From NCBI GenBank assembly GCA_937900045.1, contig CALCEB010000007.1:1-5887 (forward strand): a stretch of 5,887 nucleotides of DNA, in the 5' to 3' direction. The position numbers and the translations under genes are program-made. Below the pieces are notes generated by a model. The model made no database searches. It was not told where the DNA came from and worked only from the letters and a program-made list of their open reading frames with translations. Source of the DNA: an uncultured Acidobacteriota bacterium (GTDB taxonomy: Bacteria > Acidobacteriota > Terriglobia > UBA7540). Below are positions 5,789 through 5,887 of this stretch, one piece after another. Numbering within the stretch: position 1 is the stretch's first letter; every line of letters begins with the position of its first letter.

Positions 5789-5817
5789 ATCATAGTCTGG
5801 CACGGTTGAATCCGCAA
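5789..5817 (-). promoter_or_regulatory. Candidate sigma-70-type promoter of the M61 gene
   Basis: On the minus strand, TTGCGG (5812-5817) and TATGAT (5789-5794) are separated by exactly 17 bp. The -10 matches TATAAT at five of six positions; the -35 matches TTGACA at only three. Transcription would begin near 5782 and give a leader of about 60 nt. The rest of the right edge, 5818-5887, shows nothing I can name. Confidence 0.4.
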
Positions 5818-5887
5818 CCCTGATATCGGCGCGTGTCACAGCAAAGTGAGGAGATCCTATTCGAGCCAAGTAGAAAGTTCCTGTTGG

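Noticed and set aside
5722..5817. 32-residue N-terminal extension of the M61 protein from ATG 5817
   Set aside because: The extension would put a charged segment before the signal peptide, has no ribosome binding site, and overlaps the candidate -35 and -10 boxes. ATG 5721 has a near-perfect site.

Overview
The window looks like a piece of a moderately GC-rich bacterial chromosome. The gene content fits an Acidobacteria-like soil bacterium: exported M61 and M42 peptidases, a DUF2252 protein, a DUF2283 protein, and dispersed GTAG-headed palindromes. That placement is an inference from style and gene content, because no phylogenetic marker gene is present. There are no RNA genes, CRISPR arrays or autonomous transposases.

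Layout from left to right. Positions 1-565 (minus) hold the N-terminal 188 residues of a DUF2252 protein that runs off the left edge. Diverging from it is a two-gene plus-strand unit: a small toxin-like protein (693-908) and a DUF2283 protein (1067-1282). This unit was originally tight. The first gene has been broken by a 110-bp palindromic element at 904-1013, flanked by a perfect 8-bp direct repeat. Removing the element and one repeat copy restores an 82-codon gene whose stop overlaps the ribosome binding site of the DUF2283 gene. From 1352 to 5721 (minus) lie two exported peptidase genes. The upstream one (3829-5721) encodes an M61 glycyl-aminopeptidase-type protease with a C-terminal PDZ domain. 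The downstream one (1352-3610) encodes a 752-residue tandem M42 protein whose C-terminal half keeps all metal ligands and whose N-terminal half appears catalytically dead. Between them sit a strong hairpin and a second 110-bp copy of the element (3651-3760), in the opposite orientation and with its own 8-bp direct repeat.

The most unusual content is this element family. Both copies are exactly 110 bp and align without gaps when one is reversed. Both carry GTAGTG-type terminal inverted repeats, two internal hairpins of 8 bp stem and 3 nt loop, and different perfect 8-bp flanking duplications. The internal hairpins look like REP/BIME sequences, while the ends and duplications look like a MITE moved by a cut-and-paste transposase. 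One stem shows a compensatory double change between copies, which suggests the folded form matters.

Functionally, the M61 and M42 proteins probably work together in peptide breakdown outside the cytoplasm. The small plus-strand pair resembles a toxin-antitoxin-like module whose putative toxin has lost its C-terminal motif through the insertion.
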